Of a stretch of 64,000 nt of DNA, positions 45,910 through 52,777 are shown one piece after another. Source of the DNA: Cladopsammia gracilis. Lineage: Eukaryota > Cnidaria > Anthozoa > Scleractinia > Dendrophylliidae. Made by a program: the position numbers and the translations under genes. The stretch lies in NCBI GenBank assembly GCA_022457155.1, contig JAJGOT010000138.1, positions 1,302,501 to 1,366,500 of the forward strand, in the 5' to 3' direction. Below the pieces are notes generated by a model. It made no database searches and had not been told where the DNA came from. It saw only the letters and a program-made list of their open reading frames with translations. Within the stretch, counting starts at the first letter, position 1. Each line of letters opens with the position of its first letter.

Positions 45910-46878
45910 TCACCGCAGATCTTTCAGTTCTTTCAGATCTACCCATTGGTTGAATTTATCGCTATACCCGCTCCACTTCACTAACGCCTTACCATTTCGA
46001 GCATCTCGTCGAATCACCTTCTCAATTCGAAAGATGGTCTGTTTAGCCTTCTGCAGCTCTTCCTTATAAAAAGAACCTGTTATCTCCTCACCCAACTCAT
46101 CTTTCAGTTTATAAGTTATAGGGTTAGTGTATCGAATCTTATCGATAGTAAAAATCTCTTCAGTCCAATTCGGTGTGTAACCTTTATCGAAAACAGGACG
46201 TTTATATTTCGATATTCGAACTTTATCACCAACTTTAAATTTCGGTTTAGTATATATCGGTCTCTTCTTACCATACAGGTTTAAGTAAACAGCACTTTCG
46301 TTCTTTTTCTTCGACGCTTCCACAGGCGTCATACCGATGCTTCGATGTTTTGAATTATTGTATTCTTTCAATATCATCGGTAACGTATCAAGATATTTTG
46401 TATTGTTTTGAACGGTAAACTGTTTATACATTTTCTCTTTTATCGTACGGTTCCATCTTTCACAAACACTAGATTTTTCTTCATTCTCTGTCGAATACAT
46501 CACTATCTTATTTTTATCCAACAGTTCTTTCATATTCTTGTTGTAATACTCTTTACCCTTATCCACCCACAGCATTTTCGGTTTTCTTCCTTTCTTGAAT
46601 AACGAATTGAACGCTTCCCTAACGGTCTCTCCCTTTTTATTCTTCAACGGTACAATCCAACCGTATTTACTGAAAACATCTAACACCATGAGAAGATATC
46701 GATATCCCTTATTCCACCTGCTAAATTTCTGCATCTCGACAAGGTCAGAGCACCATATCTCATCGATTCCGTTTACAATAACACGCCGCCGAGTAAACTT
46801 TCGCCTTATAGGTTTATGTAACTCATCTGCAAGCTTTTCTTGCCACGTCTCTACGTTTTTACTCGGCGGCCTTATCCG
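45910..46878 (-). CDS. INT: Retroviral-type integrase with chromodomain (expressed by -1 shift?)
   Basis: This DDE integrase inserts the element into host DNA. The frame opens after a TAG at ~46926 and has no ATG before the first catalytic Asp in 'EIWCSDLVEM', so the Met at 46734 cannot be the true start. The other catalytic residues are in 'LWVDKGKEYYN' (Asp) and 'SSVCERWNRTIKE' (Glu). An SH3-like tail ('FKVGDKVRISKYKRPVFDKG') and a C-terminal chromodomain ('ALVKWSGYSDKFNQWVDL') follow; chromodomains can guide integration to marked chromatin. Upstream, in the 0 frame, lies the phospholipase domain; a canonical slippery heptamer and a 13-bp stem at the junction suggest synthesis as a frameshift fusion. 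Coordinates start at the first codon after the proposed slip. Confidence 0.85.
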   Translation of the reverse strand, partial: RIRPPSKNVETWQEKLADELHKPIRRKFTRRRVIVNGIDEIWCSDLVEMQKFSRWNKGYRYLLMVLDVFSKYGWIVPLKNKKGETVREAFNSLFKKGRKPKMLWVDKGKEYYNKNMKELLDKNKIVMYSTENEEKSSVCERWNRTIKEKMYKQFTVQNNTKYLDTLPMILKEYNNSKHRSIGMTPVEASKKKNESAVYLNLYGKKRPIYTKPKFKVGDKVRISKYKRPVFDKGYTPNWTEEIFTIDKIRYTNPITYKLKDELGEEITGSFYKEELQKAKQTIFRIEKVIRRDARNGKALVKWSGYSDKFNQWVDLKELKDLR

Positions 46879-46884
46879 TTTCCC
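46785..46884 (-). promoter_or_regulatory. Candidate -1 frameshift signal, PLA2 to integrase
   Basis: On the minus strand, in the PLA2 frame, the heptamer G GGA AAC (46884-46878) is followed by GGA TAA, the PLA2 stop. Seven nucleotides after the heptamer starts a perfect 13-bp stem, GCCGCCGAGTAAA (46870-46858) pairing with TTTACTCGGCGGC (46797-46785), around a 60-nt loop. The loop has its own GCAAG/CTTGC hairpin. G GGA AAC is an established retroviral -1 shift site. The integrase continues in exactly the -1 frame. Confidence 0.75.
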
Positions 46885-47483
46885 AACCCAAGTTTTTGTT
46901 TTACGTCGATAGTATTTCTAGCTAACCAATGACCCCATTGTCGATCACTATAGGGTACGCTATCCAAGGCTTTCACCATTTTTCTATCCGCATCGTTTTT
47001 ACATTTACGCGGTTCCGGTTTATTTGCACACACAGAATAATCGACGTCATGCTGCATCGCTATAGCATCCGTTTCACCCGTCGGTTTATCGTAGATCTCC
47101 AGTATTTTTCCTGTTTCCGGATCATACGACAGTTGCGAATCCAAGTCATTGTATGGTCCTGTGTATTTATGTCCGGGTAATGTCCAACCGCCTTTTGGTT
47201 TCGGAAGCTTACCGATCATTTTATGAATGTCGACACCGCTACCGTGGTGAAGCGGATCGAGTCTTTTCGATAAGTCTCCCGTGAAACTATCCAAAGCCTG
47301 ATCTATATACTTATTAGCGGTTGATTTAATCTTTTTCTTTACAAAGTCTGATTTGATGGCTTTTGACGCTCCTATTTTTCCTAAATTGTAAAGACCTTTC
47401 ATACCGGCTTTCATAGCTATCTCTCCAAGACTATGACTACCTTCCACATCAAAAAAGCCCGCCCCTGAGGCGGGCTGAACTAG
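46872..47483 (-). CDS. Parvovirus-type phospholipase A2 domain protein
   Basis: Hydrolyses membrane phospholipids in related viral proteins. Signature elements are the calcium loop 'LPGHKYTGPYNDLD' and the catalytic His-Asp helix 'AIAMQHDVDYSVC', followed by 'KCKNDADRKMVKAL'. The N-terminal part is an amphipathic stretch beginning 'GAGFFDVEGSHSLGEIAMKA'. No ATG exists in this frame: it opens into the zinc-ribbon gene, which ends in the 0 frame exactly at a slippery-like site, so it is probably made as a -1 shift extension. A GTG at 47447 is the only alternative, unlikely in a eukaryote. Parvoviral VP1 uses the same fold for endosomal escape; that role here is inferred. Confidence 0.85.
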   Translation of the reverse strand, partial: LVQPASGAGFFDVEGSHSLGEIAMKAGMKGLYNLGKIGASKAIKSDFVKKKIKSTANKYIDQALDSFTGDLSKRLDPLHHGSGVDIHKMIGKLPKPKGGWTLPGHKYTGPYNDLDSQLSYDPETGKILEIYDKPTGETDAIAMQHDVDYSVCANKPEPRKCKNDADRKMVKALDSVPYSDRQWGHWLARNTIDVKQKLGLGNG

Positions 47484-47489
47484 TTTTCC
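47456..47489 (-). promoter_or_regulatory. Candidate -1 frameshift signal, zinc ribbon to PLA2
   Basis: Minus strand: G GAA AAC (47489-47483) directly precedes the TAG stop. Six nucleotides later begins an 8-bp GC-rich hairpin, AGCCCGCC-TCAGG-GGCGGGCT (47476-47456), followed by six Ts. The downstream frame is exactly -1. The heptamer is not perfect X XXY YYZ (GGA instead of three identical bases), but a GGA-type first triplet has a retroviral precedent. The spacing and the unusual GC content in this AT-rich element argue for function. Confidence 0.65.
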
Positions 47490-47638
47490 GAACTCTTAAC
47501 GAAACGGGTTTTCTTGATTCCGCAATTAGCGCAAGTGCACCAAAAATATGGTCTACCATTTTTAGCTATCTCATAACCGGACGGTTCAGTACAGCCGGTT
47601 TTTATTTTTTCCTTGACGCAATACGTTAACGGCTCCAT
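47480..47638 (-). CDS. Small zinc-ribbon protein (DUF5679-like)
   Basis: A 52-codon ORF starting at an ATG preceded by ACTTACGT, the same start context as POLB and the 136-residue gene. The product has cysteines at 7, 16, 34, 36 and 39, with 'YEIAKNGRPYFWCTCANCG' and 'KKTRFVK', resembling small zinc-ribbon (DUF5679-like) modules found at the head of Polinton PLA2 or integrase proteins. The first Cys pair is degenerate. It ends at TAG beside the frameshift-like signal, so it is likely both a free peptide and the N-terminal part of the PLA2/integrase product. Confidence 0.7.
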   Translation of the reverse strand: MEPLTYCVKEKIKTGCTEPSGYEIAKNGRPYFWCTCANCGIKKTRFVKSSEN

Positions 47639-47652
47639 ACGTAAGTTCTTTA

Positions 47653-47696
47653 TTTATTATACGATCTGTATAATAAAACTTTTTAATTTTAATTAC
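47653..47696. repeat. 44-bp intergenic repeat with bidirectional AATAAA palindrome, copy 1
   Basis: Identical to 51498-51541. It contains TTATTATAC-GATCT-GTATAATAA, an inverted repeat that carries AATAAA on both strands, then an AT-rich tail. It lies after the protease stop (overlapping it) and upstream of the zinc-ribbon start, so it may supply a poly(A) signal for one gene and a promoter for the next. Confidence 0.7.
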
Positions 47697-48145
47697 ATGA
47701 AATATTTTTTAATAAACTTTTCATTATAGTTTTGATTATCGATTTTGAATCTACTTAAGCAATCATAAAATGATTTTTTGTAAATATTATCAAGAAAATA
47801 TAAACAATAATAACCACATCTTACCGATTTTATAGCTTGAAACGGGTAACCGATATTGTATTGGTATTCCATGCGCAAGCTATTAGCATAATCAATGAAA
47901 TCTTGTGGTGGTGGTAAACAAAACGAATCAAAATAATATATGAGATCTTTATTTTTTACAAATGTTGCTACCCAATGTGTACCGTTCCCTATCTTATCAT
48001 CAAGATTGATTATACAACATCCTGTTTTATGAATATGACTTACCGTTTGATCTCTCGAAAAAATACCTTGGAAATCAGGTATTTTTAAATATTTTATCCA
48101 TTCAAGGAGGTCAAAATTACTTAGCGGTACATCCCTAAATTTGGG
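47693..48145 (-). CDS. PRO: Adenain-like maturation protease (expressed by -1 shift?)
   Basis: A cysteine protease that matures virion proteins in adenoviruses and relatives. About 150 residues are visible. The triad contexts are His in 'GNGTHWVATFV', acidic in 'YYFDSF', and Gln/Cys in 'FQAIKSVRCGYYCLYFL'. 'LSNFDLLEW' at the start matches where such proteases usually begin, but there is no ATG: the frame runs up to a TGA at 48154 inside the preceding gene. That gene ends only 22 codons-worth of bases (25 nt) into the overlap and carries A AAA AAC at 48151-48145, with the protease in the -1 frame. The internal Met at 47878 would drop the His and so is not a plausible start. Confidence 0.85.
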   Translation of the reverse strand, partial: PKFRDVPLSNFDLLEWIKYLKIPDFQGIFSRDQTVSHIHKTGCCIINLDDKIGNGTHWVATFVKNKDLIYYFDSFCLPPPQDFIDYANSLRMEYQYNIGYPFQAIKSVRCGYYCLYFLDNIYKKSFYDCLSRFKIDNQNYNEKFIKKYFM

Positions 48146-48918
48146 TTTTTTTCACCCCATGATCCGTAAAAAGGTGGAGGAATGTATGGATATTTTGGAG
48201 AAATCTGTAATCCTCTACCTCTCGGCAGTTTTGGTACCTGTAATCCTCTACCACCAACGTCCGTTGGTGGCGATATCTGTAATCCTTTTCCAAAAAGTTT
48301 TGAAGCTAATTCGATAGCCATAGGAATTCCGATTGCAGCAAGTGTTCCTAAAAATCCTCCATTTATCTGTCTTTGCGTAGGTTTAAATGTTATTCCGCTA
48401 CCGCTTTGCATACCTTTTCTTACAACTTGCGTTTGCCCTTGTGTTAATCCTTTTATGCGAAGCAGTTGAGGAAGAAAATCAAACGGTATCGTAATTCCGT
48501 TACCAAAAATCTTATCGATACCGAGACTTCCCAAAGCGCCTAGCGCTCCTGTAGCTAAATGAGGTAGTACCTTTGTAGCTGCTTTTGTAGCTAAAGGTAC
48601 TACCTTTGTTGCCGCTTTTGTAGCAAAAGGTAACAACTTTGCACCGAGTGACAACAAAGAGGTCCACAAACTTCCACCTACGGTGATCGCTTTACGAATC
48701 TGTGTTTTAGATATTTTGATATCGGTACCGGTACCGTTTTTTAGCGCTTTATTAATCTTATTAATCTGGGTTTTTGTCAACATCAACTCATGCGACCCTT
48801 TCAAATTATTCTTACTCAACCTTATCGTAATTTCTGAATTATCGTCATATGCTTTTTTGAGTTTATGTAGCTGTCCTTGAGACAAATTTACTCCATATGC
48901 ATGGTAATATGTAGCCAT
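48121..48918 (-). CDS. Core/minor virion-type protein with GSG motifs
   Basis: 265 residues. The N-terminal part holds two similar motifs, 'SEITIRLSKNNLKG' and 'TDIKISKTQIRKA' with 'ELMLTKTQINKINKAL' between. The middle is a hydrophobic, Ala/Lys-rich stretch with near-repeats 'ATKAATKVVPL' and 'ATKAATKVLPHL', ending 'GALGSLGIDKIFG'. The C-terminal part has 'GSGITFKPTQRQINGG', three 'GLQISP/GLQVP' units and a Pro/Tyr-rich end. The layout resembles adenovirus pX/pVI-type core proteins predicted in adintoviruses; this is inference. It lies directly upstream of, and overlaps, the protease. Confidence 0.65.
   Translation of the reverse strand: MATYYHAYGVNLSQGQLHKLKKAYDDNSEITIRLSKNNLKGSHELMLTKTQINKINKALKNGTGTDIKISKTQIRKAITVGGSLWTSLLSLGAKLLPFATKAATKVVPLATKAATKVLPHLATGALGALGSLGIDKIFGNGITIPFDFLPQLLRIKGLTQGQTQVVRKGMQSGSGITFKPTQRQINGGFLGTLAAIGIPMAIELASKLFGKGLQISPPTDVGGRGLQVPKLPRGRGLQISPKYPYIPPPFYGSWGEKNPNLGMYR
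48145..48151 (-). promoter_or_regulatory. Candidate -1 frameshift heptamer A AAA AAC, core protein to protease
   Basis: In the frame of the upstream gene the bases read gaA AAA AAC, the classic retroviral gag-pro slip site, seven codons before its TAA. The protease frame is the -1 frame from this point. No strong stem is obvious just downstream; weak options are CCC/GGG around 'aaattta' and TTAG/CTAA. A homopolymer-length error in the assembly (seven As) is an alternative. Confidence 0.6.
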
Positions 48919-48952
48919 TTTTTAATTTTATAAAATATAATTTTAATTAGAT

Positions 48953-50251
48953 TTACGCTTTTATTAATATTTTTCCGGATGACGTGTATAACTCTATCTC
49001 TTTTTCATGTAAGACTAAAGCATTTAATCTATAATTTGTTGGATTTGCACCGTTTAATTCATAATTAAAAGTAAGTGCAACTACACCATCTTTTACATCT
49101 TCTTCTTGGTTTCTAAGATTAAAGTATAGAATTCCAAAAAGATTTCTGAAATTTGATCGGTCAATTATTGTTCCGCTTAAAAAGTCGTTGTAAGCGGAAC
49201 TGTAGGATAACAAAGCTCTGTAAAGTCTTGACTCCTCATCTGATGTCATTTCTAATTGAGGATATTTGATGCTGTTATTTATTTGCAAGTGTGCTCTAGA
49301 AAAATATCGATTGTTTGCTCCAATTCTAAATGTTTTGAAAGTAAATATATTTTGCTCCTGATTACTATAACTTGCCTCGGGAACAACCCAGATGAAAACA
49401 TGCCTCGGTCTCCTAATACCTGTACTTATTCGAAAGGAGCTATTTACAGAGGATGTTTGTAATATTTCGGTGTGTTCTCTCAAATAGGTCCATTTTTTGG
49501 GTTTCAGATAATCTTCAAGATACTGTTTCATACCTAAACCGTTGAAAATAATTTTTGGACACCACAATCTTAATTTTGTTAAAATCACTTTACTATCTGG
49601 AGCAGCTCCTTTTCTGAAAATTATATTGTTGTCGCTTTCAAGTTCTATAAGAAGATTTGTCTTGATATTTGGGTGAAGATTATTTTTGAAAGCTGCAAAA
49701 TAGCTGTATAGATTTAGTGGAATCGATATTTTGTTAACAGCTGCAGCATCCGTCAGGATCTTTCTTCTAGCAAAACCTTCGTTATATAGTGCTTGAGCCG
49801 GTCGTGCTTCTGTTGTTCCCGTGGATGAATCTAAATATAAAAACTGATCTTTACCGATCGTATCTGCATAACTTTTTGTATATTTTAAGAGGGAAAGTAC
49901 GTTCGATGTTTCATTGGCTCTTGAGTTATTATAAACTGTCATCCCGTTGCATTCAACCTGTATCTGTCTTATAAATGTATGGCCATTAGTTGTAGTACAA
50001 TCTTGATTGCCGTTATTTGGTCCTGCTGTTATACCGGTTGTACTATCGGCAAGCGTAACAAGTTTGAAATCTACTTCCAAATATGCGTTATACCAATCGA
50101 TCGGATTTGCTTCTGAAGAGTTATCAACTGTGAATCGATAATTATTCTTAACCTGTCTATTATTATTTGCGACATTATCGATTAGCGGTGTTTCCAAATC
50201 GTAGCACACGTATTCATATCGTTTGACCAATTCTGGATTTCTGAAATTCAT
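48953..50251 (-). CDS. MCP: Major capsid protein (double jelly-roll type)
   Basis: 432 residues, the structural protein expected to form the hexon-like capsomer. It begins 'MNFRNPELVKRYEYVCYDLE'. Beta-rich features include 'WYNAYLEVDFKL', 'NGHTFIRQIQVECNG', 'SIPLNLYSYFAAF', 'TNLLIELESDNNIIF', 'RPRHVFIWVVPEASY' and 'VALTFNYELNG'. Position between core and penton genes and a size near that of Polinton capsid proteins support the call, though it is at the short end. The fold assignment is from remembered features and should be treated as inference. Confidence 0.75.
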   Translation of the reverse strand: MNFRNPELVKRYEYVCYDLETPLIDNVANNNRQVKNNYRFTVDNSSEANPIDWYNAYLEVDFKLVTLADSTTGITAGPNNGNQDCTTTNGHTFIRQIQVECNGMTVYNNSRANETSNVLSLLKYTKSYADTIGKDQFLYLDSSTGTTEARPAQALYNEGFARRKILTDAAAVNKISIPLNLYSYFAAFKNNLHPNIKTNLLIELESDNNIIFRKGAAPDSKVILTKLRLWCPKIIFNGLGMKQYLEDYLKPKKWTYLREHTEILQTSSVNSSFRISTGIRRPRHVFIWVVPEASYSNQEQNIFTFKTFRIGANNRYFSRAHLQINNSIKYPQLEMTSDEESRLYRALLSYSSAYNDFLSGTIIDRSNFRNLFGILYFNLRNQEEDVKDGVVALTFNYELNGANPTNYRLNALVLHEKEIELYTSSGKILIKA

Positions 50252-50288
50252 TCTTATTATGAATTATAATAAGAAATTATTTTTAAAA

Positions 50289-50699
50289 TTAAATCAGATC
50301 ATTTACGATATTTTTGATATATTGAAATTTGTCTTCTTTCTTCTCCTTCTTAGCGTTTTCTTCGTTTAAAAATTTAATAATATCAACTCCTTTTGTTTCG
50401 CCTGAAATTTGTGGCGGCGGTGGCGGTGGCGGTGGCGGTGCAGGTTCTTTTTTACCTCTTGATGAAAACTTGTCATAAATTTTTTCACCAAGAACTTCAC
50501 CGGTTTTTTCTCCAACCTTTTCAGCACCTTTTTCAATAAGTTTTTCTGCTGCTTTACTGGCTAATTTACTCGCTGTTTTTCCTGTTATGGTTTTTCCGAT
50601 TTTTGTAAAAATATCGAAGAAACCGGAACCATACTCTACAGAGTCAATATAAGAAATTTCTCCCGTATCAAAATCTCTTATTCTTCTTTGTTCTTCCAT
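50289..50699 (-). CDS. Small basic amphipathic virion-type protein
   Basis: 136 residues. 'EYGSGFFDIFTKIGK' is followed by a long Ala/Lys/Glu-rich amphipathic helix ('KLASKAAEKLIEKGAEKVGE'), a run of nine prolines and a charged C-terminus. The GSGFF segment resembles the GAGFF at the PLA2 N-terminus, possibly a shared protease cleavage or membrane-active motif. A pVI-like, membrane-active role is possible but unproven. The ATG is in the shared ACTTACGTATGGA context. Confidence 0.6.
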   Translation of the reverse strand: MEEQRRIRDFDTGEISYIDSVEYGSGFFDIFTKIGKTITGKTASKLASKAAEKLIEKGAEKVGEKTGEVLGEKIYDKFSSRGKKEPAPPPPPPPPPQISGETKGVDIIKFLNEENAKKEKKEDKFQYIKNIVNDLI

Positions 50700-50735
50700 A
50701 CGTAAGTCTAAGTTTTATAAATTCTAAATAAATTT

Positions 50736-51497
50736 CTATACTTCTTTTAACACTACAGTTATAGAAATATCGATGTCGTTGAGATCAACAATTCTATCTT
50801 CATCGTCGGCCAAGTAAAAGGTTACTTCGGATATGTCTTTTCTATTCATCTTATGCCATAAATAATTTACTCTTGGGTAGATTTCAAAAGGTAAAGACCT
50901 TGTTTTTGTATTTGTTGAGAATGTGAATAAGGTATTGCTTCGCTTTCCTGAAACGATCGAATCGCTCAACAAACTACATTTTAGGTAAAGATTATCGATG
51001 CTGTTACTGATATTAGGGAAATTTTTCCCATAACCGCTGCTCGTTAAAACTTTCGATTCGAATCCTAGTAAAATATTAAAATTTCCACTCGAACTGAAAT
51101 CGATGCGGAAATTTTCATTTAATTGGATAAATACCTTGTAAGTTGTAAGATCAAACAATACGCTAATTCCATATTCCTTCGTGTTGGGTATTTTTCCAAT
51201 CGTTTTGTGGATAAAATCATTTATATCTTCGTAATCGTAAACCCCTGATGGAAAAGTAATCGTTTCGTACGTTTGACCTTTATCTTTTGATATTTTTAGT
51301 TTGTTGTTATCATATTCGGGACGAATGTTATGCCAACTCGCAGTCATGCTAAGATGATCCAATGCTAAAAAACATTGTTTATTATCGTCCAATCTCAACT
51401 CAGGAGTAAACCTTACAGTAAAATTTCCCGGTTTATTATTAGGATTTTGTTTTCTTGCATCTATAGATTTGAAGACTAGCGTTCTGTTAACATTCAT
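50736..51497 (-). CDS. mCP: Minor capsid protein/penton (single jelly-roll type)
   Basis: 253 residues. 'ETITFPSGVYDYEDINDFIH' is the typical penton motif of Polintons, followed by 'LLGFESKVL' and a C-terminal beta-rich part with 'EIYPRVNYLWHKMNR' and 'DISEVTFYLADDEDR'. In Polintons this protein forms the vertices. It lies between the coiled-coil gene and the 136-residue gene; the start is preceded by the 44-bp intergenic repeat. Confidence 0.8.
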   Translation of the reverse strand: MNVNRTLVFKSIDARKQNPNNKPGNFTVRFTPELRLDDNKQCFLALDHLSMTASWHNIRPEYDNNKLKISKDKGQTYETITFPSGVYDYEDINDFIHKTIGKIPNTKEYGISVLFDLTTYKVFIQLNENFRIDFSSSGNFNILLGFESKVLTSSGYGKNFPNISNSIDNLYLKCSLLSDSIVSGKRSNTLFTFSTNTKTRSLPFEIYPRVNYLWHKMNRKDISEVTFYLADDEDRIVDLNDIDISITVVLKEV

Positions 51498-51541
51498 TTT
51501 ATTATACGATCTGTATAATAAAACTTTTTAATTTTAATTAC
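51498..51541. repeat. 44-bp intergenic repeat, copy 2
   Basis: Identical to 47653-47696. It overlaps the stop codon of the 390-residue gene and sits immediately upstream of the penton ATG. Confidence 0.7.
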
Positions 51542-52710
51542 GCTAAATATTTTTTATATAATTTCTCATGAATTGTTTTATCGATTGCTCCTATTCTTAA
51601 CAATTCATCATTTATTTGCGATAAATCATTTTTCAAAACAGGTGAATTGTTACCGGCGGCCATCGAACCGATTATTATCTTCATTCTGTCTGCCAATTTA
51701 TTGGGATCATCATAATAAACTATACTTGAACCGATCATTTTCGATTTACCAGATGATTTATGAGGAGGTAAATTACTCAACATATTTAGATCATTAAAAA
51801 CTTTTACAGCGTTCATGCTATATTTTGTTTTAGGATTGTATCTTTTCGTTAGTAAATCGATCAGCGATTTATCAGCATCGGCTTGATAAATTAATTTTCC
51901 GCCACGATAAGCGTTTAGTTTCAAATCTTTCATTAATTTAGGTATGTCGATCAATAGTCCTCCATATTGATTGTTTTTTTGAATTTTATAAGCGTTTCGT
52001 CTTGGTTGTTTGTACTTGCGTACCCCTTCACCTTGTTTTTGTTTTGTATATTGCGGTAAAATTTTTACATTCTTAATCGTTGTTAAATATCTGTCTAATA
52101 TATCTCTTGTTCTTTCATATATTTTCAGATCATAATCGAGTTGTTGTTTTTCTTCTTCTGTCTTTGGTTTTCTCCTTTTCAAACCACCTATCTTTATTCC
52201 GACACTTCTGTTTTCATCTTTAGCTTCATTATAAGTTGCAACAAGTTGGTCTTCATTCATTTTGAGTAGCTCATTAGGTTCATGAAAAGTTTCTTTTAAA
52301 AATTCTAATTCGCTTTCTGTGAACATCTTATTTGGTTCAGCAGTTATTATTTTGGCCTTCGGTGGTGGTGCAGGTATCGGTAGCGTATCCGTTGGTGGTT
52401 GGTCACCAGGAAATGGTAGCTCTTTATTCAATGTTAAAATATCTTTGTTAGTTTCAACCAAATCTTTGAAACCGCTGGTTAGAGCCAATTGATTTTCTTT
52501 CAATTGTTGAATGACTTTGTCCTGTTTTTCATCTGTTTTTTTCTGCTGTTCAATTAGCGGTTCTCTCAGAGTTTTAAAATATTCACCCATCGCAACATCG
52601 CGAACCTGTTCTTTATTTTTCACCTCATTCTTTACATCGGTAACCGCTTTAGCAATTTTAAACCCTTCAAATTCTAAATCGGCATATTTTTTAACCCTAT
52701 CAATATCCAT
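51538..52710 (-). CDS. Coiled-coil protein of unknown function
   Basis: 390 residues. An N-terminal coiled-coil region ('EQQKKTDEKQDKVIQQLKEN') leads to a proline-rich hinge and a helical middle ('TESELEFLKETFHEP', 'EEEKQQLDYDLKIYERTRDI'). A conserved-looking C-terminal part ('GGLLIDIPKLMKDLKLNA', 'GSSIVYYDDPNKLADRMKII') follows. Similar proteins accompany capsid genes in other Polintons as far as I recall; a structural or scaffold role is a guess. It is the first minus-strand gene, diverging from the ATPase. Confidence 0.6.
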   Translation of the reverse strand: MDIDRVKKYADLEFEGFKIAKAVTDVKNEVKNKEQVRDVAMGEYFKTLREPLIEQQKKTDEKQDKVIQQLKENQLALTSGFKDLVETNKDILTLNKELPFPGDQPPTDTLPIPAPPPKAKIITAEPNKMFTESELEFLKETFHEPNELLKMNEDQLVATYNEAKDENRSVGIKIGGLKRRKPKTEEEKQQLDYDLKIYERTRDILDRYLTTIKNVKILPQYTKQKQGEGVRKYKQPRRNAYKIQKNNQYGGLLIDIPKLMKDLKLNAYRGGKLIYQADADKSLIDLLTKRYNPKTKYSMNAVKVFNDLNMLSNLPPHKSSGKSKMIGSSIVYYDDPNKLADRMKIIIGSMAAGNNSPVLKNDLSQINDELLRIGAIDKTIHEKLYKKYLA

Positions 52711-52777
52711 ATCTGTTTAATCAACACTTATTTATTTTTAAAAAATCGCTTTAAGTTTATTTACCCTATTTAACAAA
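52711..52777. promoter_or_regulatory. Divergent intergenic region of the Polinton
   Basis: The 67 bp between the start of the minus-strand coiled-coil gene and the start of the plus-strand ATPase gene must hold both upstream regions. It is very AT-rich ('tatttatttttaaaaaatcg'); no exact promoter element can be assigned. Confidence 0.45.

Noticed and set aside
45910..46734. Integrase starting at the Met at 46734
   Set aside because: The first catalytic Asp lies upstream of this Met, so a protein starting there would be inactive.
47451..47476. Bacterial rho-independent terminator (GC hairpin plus T run)
   Set aside because: It looks like one on the minus strand, but it lies inside an animal Polinton, between a slippery-like site and a coding frame that runs through it. 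A frameshift stimulator explains position and spacing better; bacterial contamination is excluded by the exact TSD and flanking TRPA exons.
47693..47878. 61-residue protein starting at the Met at 47878
   Set aside because: It is the C-terminal part of the adenain-like protease; the catalytic His is upstream in the same frame.
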